A stretch of DNA of 64,000 bases from Opisthorchis felineus. Lineage: Eukaryota > Platyhelminthes > Trematoda > Opisthorchiida > Opisthorchiidae. Each line of letters opens with the position of its first letter. Position 1 is the first letter of the stretch. Under the pieces are notes generated by a model. It was given only the letters and a program-made list of their open reading frames with translations. It was not told the origin of the DNA and searched no databases. Below, piece after piece: positions 12,365 to 22,850 of this stretch. The position numbers were made by a program, and so were the translations under genes. Location of the stretch: assembly GCA_004794785.1 (NCBI GenBank), contig SJOL01006503.1:8395-72394 (forward strand), in the 5' to 3' direction.

Positions 12365-12600
12365 GGATAGCCTGAAGACTCTGTGATGCCCATGGCTCAC
12401 ATCGACGTACGGAGCTAAAGCTGCCTTCGTCATAATTGGGGTTGTACCGCACCAAAGCCCAATTGGTCGACCAAACAAAACGCACGCACCTACCTGCTTC
12501 ACCCAGGAGTGAACAGATACAGTGAGAAATATATGTAGACAGGGGTTCCTAGCCCTCTGCTGCCAGCATGCAAGATGAGTGCCCAAAGACCACTTATTCG
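12365..12600 (-). mobile_element. Same SINE-like family, minus copy
   Basis: The reverse complement gives TTTGGTCGACCAATTGG, GTACAACCCCAATTATGACG, ACGTCGATGT and CTTCAGGCTATCCC, in the same order and spacing as 11895-12005. The 5' head with box A and box B is not recognisable, so this copy is probably 5'-truncated or diverged. With the plus copy it makes an inverted pair about 350 bases apart. Confidence 0.6.
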
Positions 12601-12929
12601 CCATACACCACTTGTTAACTTGAAGTTACTAGCAGTGCCTCGGGGACTGGTGACTATTTATCTTACACTTTCACTCCTAGGTTATCGTACTGTCCAACTC
12701 AAGTAATAATTACCGGGTAAGCTAGCCCATCATCTTGGAAGTTCACCCTCATCAGTCCCTATACTTCTGATTTCTCCAGCCACATTACCTCTCTGCGTGC
12801 TTATACCGGTTTGCACTAGATCACCTGTAGTTTACTATCGTATGTTAGCAAACCCAGCCTTTGCTTGGTTGCTAGTTGACTAAGTGCGAATCCATTCTTA
12901 TCCCATCTCATATAATCACTCACTGTCAC

Positions 12930-14225
12930 TGCCCTAATAGCGGTAGATGTCACGTCTTTCTCTCTATATTATTATTGATGCACATTATCCAATCCGATGT
13001 CTCCTCAAACTTATCATGCTTTGCTAAACTCACCCCATTCCCTCGTCTTCCCAAGCTTTGAACTTCAGCAATATCAGGTATGGACGACATGGTTGGCTGT
13101 CATCCACTCCACATGGCCTATGATCCACATCCTCAGGATCCCCAAACGGACCAAAAAACGTGCGATCTTATATCGGCTTTGTTCTAGCTTTGTTTTCTTG
13201 GCCGGCCTGAAAGGAATCCCGCTGCTCAGGGAATTGTACATCCCAGCCCAATGACCTTAAATGTGACGTCCGTTACGAGGCTATCCAAAAACCGAAGTAT
13301 GTCAGGCCAATGATGGCACGGCACTGCCATACCCAGTTTGATAGCACACCCGTAACTATTTTCTTCCTACTCTCGAAAGTATCCTCTCGCCCTCTTGTTC
13401 CATTAACTGCAAATACTAGCAAGCTTCCTACCTGGCCCCAGCCGCCTCCATGACATGTTCATTCCAATCTGCGGAATCTTTCGTTCAAATTTGAACATTT
13501 CGGCGGACTTTCAGTCTGTGCTCCCAACAAAAATCAATAATTTTCTATACAGTTCGCGTCCTGGCTCATGTGTTGGCACCATCTCACTCTTCCGAGGAAC
13601 TGCTATGCCCGACTCCACAACAGCGACACCAGTGAGTCTCTACAGTTTCACTGTACATCATGACCCTGAGGTTCCTGTTACCACTTATCCGATTTGCTAA
13701 TCCCTCCACTTCACCATCCCCACTTACGCTTTTTGTGACCCTGGCCATGAGCCCAACAGTCCAAGGCCACGAGGCCTCAGCGGTGGTTTTAGGTTTAGTT
13801 CAATTTTACTAGCTAAATGACGCCAACTCTGCTGCTTCACCAGATTTGATGTTCTGGTTCCTCATTTTCCGCAGTTTACACTTTTCGTGTCATGTGTCAG
13901 GCATAAAGCCTCTTGTTTTGCCCTCCCTTGCTCTGCTGTTGCCCGCCACCTTCAAATTCTACCGATCTGATGTTGCTGCATGTTCCCTCCAAAAAAAGCA
14001 TAGTGACTGTGCCTCCCTGCCCGTGCCGGTTTAGTGACGACCACGTCCACATCGGATAATGCCCCCCGCCTATGACGCTGTCCCTTTTCCCAAAACCCCT
14101 GTACCTGCAATCCCCGCCAGTCATGCTTTTACTCGGACTGTAACCTTGTGATAATGCCTGACGGCATGCCACCCACAAGTTGGGAATAAACATTATTATT
14201 ATTATTAATATTATTATTATTCAAT
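12930..14225 (+). mobile_element. LINE-like non-coding repeat, plus copy, with TTA tail
   Basis: It aligns with the reverse complement of 8962-10140 across more than a kilobase, for example AAACCGAAGTATGTCAG near 13290 and TGACCCTGGCCATGA near 13735. It ends in GGGAATAAACATTATTATT and an imperfect TTA run up to about 14221. No intact protein is conserved between the copies. The strand given is that of the tail. The two copies are far enough diverged to be separate old insertions. Confidence 0.75.
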
Positions 14226-17200
14226 TTTGGATTTATATTGTGGACCGGCCACATATGTCATGGCCGCTATCGCCATAGTTTGGACGCTACTGGTGCCAGT
14301 TAGCTTCTCTTATTCCCATTGTTTGTCCCTAAGATATCCTACTTGCGTCTGTTAATTTGCGTGGTGAGGCAGCGACTAGACAATACACTGCTTAGCGCAC
14401 CCAGAACAATAGCGTGTCCACAACATTACTACAGAGCTGTGAGACAATGATACCGTAGTGGTACAAATGTCTGTGCGCAGAAAGCTTGACATCTTCGCAT
14501 GAAAGCGCGGCGAAGTGTATCGCATTCACCATTAGTAGGGTTTGGACACTCATCATCTCCTAAAGGGGTTCCAGCGAATGAGGTCGGATGGCCCAAGAGA
14601 GTCGACGGAAGGTGCGGCATTTGACAACTATCATTTGAAGAATCCCATTAACTAGAAAACGTACTCACTGCACTGACACTTATTGCCTGAAAACACTAGC
14701 AGGTATTTCAAAATATGGAAAACCCCAACAACCAACATCACATACAACAACCATTTAGCTACTAAAATATCCGAAGTAGTTTGTAATCACTATGCTTCGT
14801 AACGGCGCCCAAAGAAAGATGTATTCTGCTTCCCACAGTGTCATGGGGAATTCTAAACAAATTGGACCGATTTTCTATGATCAGAATGGATCAAACGAAG
14901 GGCGAAAGAAACAGATCATGGTACAATGCAAAATTTGCTGTTTACACCAGAAGTAAGACATATATAGACCGGATTCTACGAAGAAGGGAGAAGACACCAG
15001 AAACGCATCGCAGCAGTACCAATTTTCTTGTCGTGTTTCTACAGGTGTCTACAGAACGGCAGATTCACTAGTCCCGTAAGAGAACAAAGAATCAGTTTGT
15101 TGCATGCCCAAAATCAAATTCAGTCGCAAAACGTTCGATCGGTTTCGTAAAGTTAACATACAAATCGGAAAAGTGGACAACACCGATGTGGCCGCTAGCC
15201 AGGTAAACGCAAAACGTCAGTAAGAGAATTCAGAACTAAGATACGCACAAACAGAGCATTTCATAAACTTTGAAAGGGACATTAAGACTTCTGAATCCCA
15301 CTTGATTTTCTCGAGGCACCAAGAATGTCACAAATATTTGCAAAATTTCAAACGGTGCCTAATCTTTTTCGGGAAAACTTGGTTGAGAGCTTCCATCTAC
15401 AGTTTGAAAACGCATGGTTTAAGGATTAGCAGTTCTATTCAAGTGTACCTGTAAATTCAGTCATCTCCAATGGTTGTTTTGCGCCATTCACACGTGTTCC
15501 GTACTCAAGTCCGATTCAAAACGACAAACTCATTGTCACTTCGGGCTTTCGGGATTTTGCTCCCTCCATAATTGAAACGTTTGGATGTTACTAGTGTGTA
15601 AACGCCCGTTGGTTAGTACAAAACCCTAACTAACTGCATGTAAGCTGTCAAAATTTTTTATCCGATTATCCCCAGGATCTCGCATTTGATCTGATAGTTT
15701 CTAAGCCATTGTTTTGGAATTTTTATCATTGTTTACAACAATTGTCGAATCCGTTGTTGGACTTCTCCAGCCACACGGGTTAATTTTAAAGCATCCTCTG
15801 AGCTGGCTGGGTAAAATACAAGAGAAACACTTCCAGCAGATAAGTCCTGTGACTACACTTCGTTAAAGCTAATTTAGACAGCAATTAGAAGGAAATTTGA
15901 CCAAACTCTCGTTGTTTGGAGGTTTAGTGTTCCCCGTGAACTTGCTCTTTTTGCGCTCTTATACTGGTTCATGTCTAGTTTCGATGGCTTCCATCCTCGG
16001 TTTTACTGCCAACTCAATATTTGCAGGTCGTTTTAGGCCGAAGCAGTAGGAAAGCCTGCTTTGCCTTCGTTTGTGACACGTCTATACAGTTCCGTGGCAT
16101 TCACCACGTCACACCACTGAAAAATGAAGATAGCCCAACCTACTTTACAATAAAGTTGTCAACATGTCTGATGATGAAACGTTTAGGATTAAATTTCACA
16201 GCTTCGGTAAGTAACTACCAGCCATCTGTACAATCTGAGTTAACAAACTGTTCTCAAACAGCGAAATGCGTCTTCTAAAGTCACCAAAAACATGCCGGAA
16301 TTAGACCGTGGAGTGCTAACGCGCTGACTAGCAGACATGCTCAGTGAATCGTCAAGGTAATGAGCAGAGACTTTTGGGTCAGCAATAAAGCAAAGGACTG
16401 ACAGAAAACGAATTGAACAAGCTAACAAAGAACAGTGAAATCACAAACAACGAGGGTTCCACAAAAAAAGTCGTCTTAATTTAGTCCTGTCAGGTATACA
16501 TCTGGTAAAATTTAATCATTCACCCTAAAAAGTGCTTTGAAAAACAAACGACCTAGATGGGAAAATCCAGCCAAAAATTCCACGGAACACTTTGATATTA
16601 AGTACGTTGAGTAAAAGTGCGCCAACGATATGAAAAGTAGGACAGAGTGCTCCGAGTAACGTATAGTAAGTTCATTGATAGTAAATTTGATTACCACATC
16701 TTAGCGGACAAATGAAGGAGCACACCAGACTTCTATTAAAAAGGAAGACAATTGTTCAGTGACGCGAGCGACTGCGAGCCAAACCCATTCTCGAAAAAAA
16801 TTGGACAGCAGTTGGAACATTTACATAGACTAGTAACATTTCTTGTGTCCTTGGGAAAATCAAATCAGATTCAAACTTTAACGTTCTGTTCTGAGTTGCT
16901 AACATTGTGTTTTTGAACTCATTTTAACTGTGATTTCTCCTACTGGCTTTTTGCGTTTGCACCAGATGATGAACCACTGGTAGTGCTCCCCGAGGATATG
17001 TGGGTGTGTGACAGACAAGTCTGAATTTGGAGCCAAATACTCCCGGCGCTAGTGTACGAAAATGCACCGGATCAACCGTGAATCGGACTTGGCAGACAGA
17101 CCACCTGAGCGGGACAAGCGTTGAACTGAAATAGCAACGGGTGCATCCAAGTTCGCAGTCGTGTAATGCATTATCAAATAGGTGACCTGAATCATTAGGC

Positions 17201-18380
17201 TTTGTAGAGGTGGCGTTAGAGGTGTAAGACTGCGCCAGTACCTGGATGATTGAAACAAACACACCAAACATGCTCTTTTGCACCTAATCAACTAAACGGA
17301 CTGTCACAGATACTACGATGGGCAAAACTGTCCACATGATGCAGGTGCCAGAAAACGTTATCCATTATCCCTGGTACCTACACACGAAGACAAAAGTTGA
17401 CGCAACTAAACGTTAGAAAACATGAAGGCCTTGGCACGCAAACACAAAAAGCAACAAGGATGGCTCGCATAAGCAGATTTTTTCGTTACAAACCCAATAA
17501 GCTTATGCGTTCAAGACAGGCCATTCAGGTACTACTTTGATAACGGGATCGTTGGCTTAATCGGATAATTCAGAGTTGACTAACTGTTGATCAGGAAAGC
17601 GGTTACTCTGGCGACCACAGTACTGACAGGATAACTGTCATCTCTCCTCCAACAAATATACATCATACGAGCACAGCGCCTTTAAGCGTGTACTCTCCGA
17701 CCACCACCGAAGAAAAACGGAAAACTAATCGATTACACACTGATGATATCACCTTAAAGGGTTACCATGGGTTTGAAACCAAATTCACCAGCTCAGCGAA
17801 CGGCACAAGAGACAACAGTCTGAAAGGGTCTGGTTCTATGATTAAGAAATTTGCGACTTCGACCACGTGGATCAACATGCGTGAATCAGTATCAAGCAAA
17901 CATGCAGACATGCAAACTATGGCAGTGGCTGTTCAAATTTTCAGGTGGTCGTAGAACCAAACAGGGAGAAATTTTTAAGTCTGATGTGACAAACTGGTTT
18001 TTCAGCTAAGAATGTGACCTGCGTAATTGCCAAATGTATGGATTTCACGCCTCTATTTATGAGATCAAAGCTGTCAACTCCAATGTTCCCATACTATCGG
18101 AAAACAACACCGGACCTCATAGGTACACCAAGAGCGCATGTAAAGCATGTGAATTTCTATGCTGGTTCATAAGTTAATTTTGTCTGCCTTCCGATTTACT
18201 GACCCGCTTGAGCACATCTGATGTGTCACAGTTCGTAGTAAAATTTCCCCACCCACTCTGTGCGGTTGCTTTACTTCATATTCCCGAAATTCTCATACTC
18301 AGCGGGACTAACAAACGGATAGCTTCGGCTGCCCAAGAACGGCTGCCAAGACAACTGGAAATGTAGATAAATTGGTCAAC
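14226..18380. other. About 4 kb with no identified gene
   Basis: No domain, RNA gene or repeat was recognised on either strand. The longest frame is 119 residues on the minus strand (16924-17283), with no family signature. Part of this may be intron or old transposon sequence. Confidence 0.4.
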
Positions 18381-18384
18381 TTCT

Positions 18385-18597
18385 TTTTCTTTTTAAGGCC
18401 TTCGGGTGGTGGTATTGTACGTTCGCAAGTGTACACCCCTTAATTCCAGGGTTCAATCAGTTATCTTGATGTTGCTAGCATTGTCCCTTGAGGCATTAAT
18501 ACCTCTATTCGGAAAGCTAAGTTACCTTGTCGATACCCGTCCGGCGTGGTTTCATTGGGGCACAGGGTTAAATAAATCGTCATCATCATCGTCATCG
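18385..18597 (+). mobile_element. 3' end of a SINE- or LINE-like element with TCATCA tail
   Basis: A box B-like block (GGGTTCAATC, about 18449) precedes CGTCCGGCGTGGTTTCATTG, GGGCACAGGGTTAAATAAAT and then TCGTCATCATCATCGTCATC. The TAAATAAAT plus trinucleotide tail is a typical target-primed retroelement end. The body is too short to name the family. Confidence 0.5.
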
Positions 18598-18660
18598 GCT
18601 TCATGATATCAGTGTTCAACACCAATGCTTCACTGGCTCAATAAAGCATTCGGCCAATGC
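18579..18660 (-). mobile_element. Severely 5'-truncated RTE-like 3' tail
   Basis: Bases from about 18590 (GGCTTCATGATATCAGTGTT, CAACACCAATGCTTC) match 21905-21945 (ACAGCATGACGTCAGTGTTC, AACATTGATGCTTCG), the minus-strand 3' end of the RTE-like element there. No RT body follows, so only about 80 bases were inserted. It shares its trinucleotide run with the plus element on its left. Confidence 0.55.
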
Positions 18661-19342
18661 AAGTTCGCACAGCAGTACAACTGAATCAAACTTCCGCCCG
18701 TCAAAAACGAAGAACGATAAATTTTGGACTTGGTTTAGGGCTTTACGGTACTTTGCTTAAATGATTTTCACCAAACCAAAGTCAAGTTTTCCTGGATTTA
18801 AAAACTTTAGGTTCTTGACCATCTAGGCTTTCAAACAAATTTTCTACTCTTCTACTGGCTGTTTCTCATAAATTGTGTTTAGAGGTGGTAGCAGTTTTTT
18901 GGATCAATATCTCTCGTTTTGTTTCGTAGAATGTGGTGCATAATGCTAATCATGAGCCCTCATTAGTTAATAAGGATAATATTCAGACTAGTTGGTTAAG
19001 AGTGACACAGGTGTGTTCTAATTAGCAAACAGGGACCCAAACCCTTATCGATTCAGCACTGGGTCGAACTAATATTGGTGTTACTAAGTAGTACACTTAC
19101 AGAAAACCTGTAGTGAAAAACGTGTCAGAATGGCCATCCAGAAGAAGACTGGCTCTGAGTAGCCAGTGTTACACCAGGTTGTGGTATTGCAGTCAAGTGC
19201 TGATAGACATGAAAAAGTCAAGCACTAAAGGATGCTTGGTCTAAGGTGACAACAGCTCATTAACTCAACGAGCATAGGCTGTTGTTTTGGTGTCACCATT
19301 GGGGTACCAACAGGAGCTATTGCAATCCCAGTGCGTACATAT
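18661..19342. other. Stretch left of the gap, no gene identified
   Basis: No gene or named repeat was found. Close to the gap is an imperfect inverted repeat: GGTGACAACAGC near 19246 against GCTGTTGT...GGTGTCACC near 19279-19300. This could be part of the element that continues across the gap. Confidence 0.35.
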
Positions 19343-20021
19343 NNNNNNNNNNNNNNNNNNNNNNNNNNNNNNNNNNNNNNNNNNNNNNNNNNNNNNNNNN
19401 NNNNNNNNNNNNNNNNNNNNNNNNNNNNNNNNNNNNNNNNNNNNNNNNNNNNNNNNNNNNNNNNNNNNNNNNNNNNNNNNNNNNNNNNNNNNNNNNNNNN
19501 NNNNNNNNNNNNNNNNNNNNNNNNNNNNNNNNNNNNNNNNNNNNNNNNNNNNNNNNNNNNNNNNNNNNNNNNNNNNNNNNNNNNNNNNNNNNNNNNNNNN
19601 NNNNNNNNNNNNNNNNNNNNNNNNNNNNNNNNNNNNNNNNNNNNNNNNNNNNNNNNNNNNNNNNNNNNNNNNNNNNNNNNNNNNNNNNNNNNNNNNNNNN
19701 NNNNNNNNNNNNNNNNNNNNNNNNNNNNNNNNNNNNNNNNNNNNNNNNNNNNNNNNNNNNNNNNNNNNNNNNNNNNNNNNNNNNNNNNNNNNNNNNNNNN
19801 NNNNNNNNNNNNNNNNNNNNNNNNNNNNNNNNNNNNNNNNNNNNNNNNNNNNNNNNNNNNNNNNNNNNNNNNNNNNNNNNNNNNNNNNNNNNNNNNNNNN
19901 NNNNNNNNNNNNNNNNNNNNNNNNNNNNNNNNNNNNNNNNNNNNNNNNNNNNNNNNNNNNNNNNNNNNNNNNNNNNNNNNNNNNNNNNNNNNNNNNNNNN
20001 NNNNNNNNNNNNNNNNNNNNN
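19343..20021. other. Assembly gap of 679 Ns
   Basis: All bases are N. Open frames drawn across it have no meaning. The sequence on its right edge belongs to a mobile element, so the gap may hide the rest of that element. Confidence 1.
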
Positions 20022-20340
20022 TCTCGAATATCGTAGCAACTGGAACATGAGGCGGCCTGGTGCAGCACATTCAGTTGCATGGAAACATCACAAACGAGCG
20101 ATTCAGCTGGGTTCTAGGTGAGTCTCTCGCAAAACCAAATTGATTTGCAAATGAGTGTATTTCTTGAAAACAGTCCAATTTGGGTTCAATATGAACATAA
20201 GGTTGACGAAGACTCGGGGACTGCGCCTGCCTGATGAGCCCCAAAAAGGGCGAAACCGGTCGTGGGCTGTCGAAAAATTTTCAGCAACCTTATGAGTAGT
20301 AGATTGCGTATAATTAATAAAGGTTTTGTGTAATAAATCA
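20022..20340 (+). mobile_element. Hammerhead-bearing mobile-element 3' portion
   Basis: The first 100 bases have an open frame ending RRPGAAHSVAWKHHKR then IQLGSR and a stop at 20119-20121. I recall very similar peptides in predicted trematode proteins, but this is memory only. Next comes TTGATTTGCAAATGAGTG, then the ribozyme, then AATTAATAAAGGTTTTGTG and AATAAATCACC, which look like a polyadenylation-type tail. Bases 20101-20163 recur in inverted form at 55294-55357. A Penelope-like element or a SINE with a ribozyme are the best-known carriers; no RT domain is visible here because of the gap. Confidence 0.6.
20219..20271 (+). ncRNA. Hammerhead self-cleaving ribozyme, copy 1
   Basis: All invariant core parts are present and correctly spaced: CTGATGA at 20231-20237, stem II GCCC/GGGC (20238-20241 with 20248-20251) closed by an A-rich loop, GAAA at 20252-20255, and the GTC cleavage triplet at 20259-20261. 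Stem I pairs GCCTGC (20225-20230) with GTGGGC (20262-20267), then GAC (20219-20221) with GTC (20269-20271) across an internal loop. Stem III is only the CCGG step, which is too short for a stable monomer. Such minimal stem III hammerheads are known in schistosome satellites and Penelope-like elements, where they are thought to cleave as dimers. Cleavage is predicted after 20261. Activity is inference. Confidence 0.9.
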
Positions 20341-21540
20341 CCGGAGGAAGATGCAGTCGATTGTTACATGGTCTCAGTTTTGGGCAATATAAAGAATCTT
20401 AACTCCGTCAGCGGAGCGCACAGGAAAAGCCTGCCCAAAACTGGCCTGCACAAATACGCAACAGCGTGATACCGGAAAAAGTGCAAACAGATCGAGTGAA
20501 CCGGAGCTTCAGCCTCAGACAAATGCAGCTGGAATTCGACTTAAGCATGTCCTACCAAGAAGGCCAATGTAGCCGGACTGCCATTATCAGTCCCATCTGT
20601 TTGTATAGGGTGGTGACCTGCAGTTCTATACAACTGATCACAACTACTCCAAAAATGCGTGCACACACAGCTTCGGGAGAATTGGGTGAGATCCTGTACC
20701 TACCTTCAGTCTTATGCCTACCAGATGAGCAGCTGTGACGCTTCTGCTAGGTCCCGGTTTGTTTAGTGAATGATGTTTACAGTTCTACTTTATGCGGCCG
20801 ATGTAGGATGTATTACACATTTGGATAAGTGAATAACTGTGGATGAGATCGAAGTTGACGGCTTTCTGTCGACATATAAATCGGTGTGACTACTATTGAG
20901 TTACACATCTCTTGTAATCGCTTCGCTTCGTAGCTTGTCAACTGGACGAATCTTGCAGGTTCTCATAACTGGTCAGTTCAATGTGTTGTTCTTCTGTTTT
21001 GGCGGTACAAATTGTAGAAATTGATATACTGATCAAACCAAGTTTGTCTGCCGTATATCTTGCGCAGGTGCCGGGCAGCCGACCGGGTAGAATATGCAGA
21101 AATATCATTCTGTTCCATACCTCATTTTACGATCGTGGAATACACGGAGGACTTCTTAACCTCTAAGGTGACCAGCAAACTATCTAGGTTATCACCGCAG
21201 CAAGCCGCATAAAAAACATCTACACGTAAGTAATACTCAACTAAACTACCGGTTGATGTTTGTAGGGGATTTCATTTCGGAAAAACAAGAGGCCAACTGT
21301 TGACCCCATGGAGACATTATTAACTCCTTTGTACAAAACTTCGCTAAAAGGAAATGGATGTTGAAACAGCAACGCGAAAGGCAGTGTTTCAGCTCTGGAG
21401 AGATAGCCAAAATTTAGTATTTGTCTAGGTAATCTAGGTACAGGGAAAGTTAGTTGTTTCGACCAGAGGAATATTAGTAACGCCGACGAAAAATCCAGTG
21501 AAAACATTGACTATCCTTTCATTTTCAAAGTTTTGATCCC
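20341..21540. other. Stretch without a supported gene
   Basis: No recognisable domain was found. A 25-base AG...GT interval at 21200-21224 (CACCGCAG before, GTAAGT after) has good splice signals but is too short to claim as an exon. Confidence 0.35.
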
Positions 21541-21556
21541 GTCAACAAAGTGGAAT

Positions 21557-21601
21557 ATGGCTATACTAATTTCATTAACTATTTACCTAGCGATTGGTGA
21601 G
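21557..21601 (+). CDS. Possible first coding exon encoding a signal peptide
   Basis: ATG at 21557 opens 15 codons reading MAILISLTIYLAIGE, a short N-terminus followed by a hydrophobic core as in signal peptides, and it ends exactly at a strong donor (GAG then GTGAGT). It ends in phase 0. It could be the start of the plus-strand gene seen further right, but no linking exons were found across the next 5 kb, and a signal-like 15-mer can arise by chance. Confidence 0.25.
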
Positions 21602-21893
21602 GTGAGTTTATAACAGAAAATATTGGGCGGATGAATGCAGCAGACCTTCGGATATTTGGTGGTCCATAAAAGCGAAGCACTGGAGCCAATATATTTAATA
21701 TATTCAGCTTCACTAGGATTAAGTTTTCATTGGTTTTGAAACAATCTAACTAACTGGTAATATGGTTCTCCATGCACATTGTTTTAGCGTTTTTGCCTGG
21801 TATAATAAAAAAATTCACGTCCATCCGACAGAAGCATGTATAAATTTTCAACGTAATCGCTCTTACTATAAAATACAATACATATGCTTTTGT

Positions 21894-22850
21894 CATCATC
21901 ATCATCATCGACAGCATGACGTCAGTGTTCAACATTGATGCTTCGCTGCCACGCCTTATTGTGAAGAAACGAATAAAGGTGGACGGGGGAAGGGACTTAG
22001 TGCTAGCTTAGTACGATCATTCCGAGGTGTCTACACCTCCAGACACTCATTCAGGAAATCTGGATAGAAAATGACAACAAAAACGCCATTGACATCGATT
22101 GGCAGCCATATAGTGCAGCATATCCAAACAGGCTCATTCGGGATCACGCGGTCCCCATCCTGAAAGGTGAGTAGCACCGGGAGCACCAAAACGCCTTGTA
22201 CTCTTTTTCACACCTCTCTGCCAGGTCAAGGGATGGCTACCTTCCTGCTTCCGCCTCTCTGAAATGGGCACGGAAAACAGCATTCTTTTCGGCATACGCA
22301 ATACAGCAACCTCTGGTGCTGGACACATTCTTCAATGGAAGTTCCCGTTGCACAACCAAAAACTCGCTCTCCAATTGATTCGTTACGGATTCTTCGACAA
22401 TAATCCACACAATCTATGGTGCTGAGGCAACGGTTGTCGAACACCTGAAGACGTCTCAGTTCCGCTGCTCGAACAGGCCAAGTCTCACAGCCATACAACA
22501 AAACAGCCCGCACTGTACCTTGATACACACGCCCCTTGAGGTTCAGGGATACACTAATTTGACGCCATAAGTGTCTCAAATTAGCAAACGCAACCCGGGC
22601 CTTGAAGACTTATGCATTTACTTCATATTTCATGCTACGATCAGGACTAATACATTTTCTAAGTTACGCAAAACGCTCCACAGCGCCCTTGTCAGGAGAA
22701 GGTAGGCTGATATCCTGGAACTTACAGGTGTCACTTTGCCGGAGAGTTTCTATTTTGAATCAGGCATCTAAGATACTGAGAACAGCCCTAAAACAAACTG
22801 GTTCCCTATCCTACTGGTGGAATACAAGTCTTTCAAAGTTATGAAGCTGT
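21894..22850 (-). mobile_element. RTE-like LINE, 3' end of reverse-transcriptase ORF plus tail
   Basis: The minus strand reads the typical C-terminal block of trematode RTE-like polyproteins in order: [109 protein letters not shown] and a final short stretch to a stop near 22040. A frame change is needed near 22230 and there are stops upstream, so it is dead and strongly 5'-truncated. The 3' UTR ends in GATGATGATGATGATGAC (reverse of 21894-21911), a simple-repeat tail as in RTE elements. It lies in what may be an intron of the gene to the right. Confidence 0.85.

Noticed and set aside
19225..20121. Six long open frames on both strands
   Set aside because: They exist only because N codons are not counted as stops. 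They cross the assembly gap.
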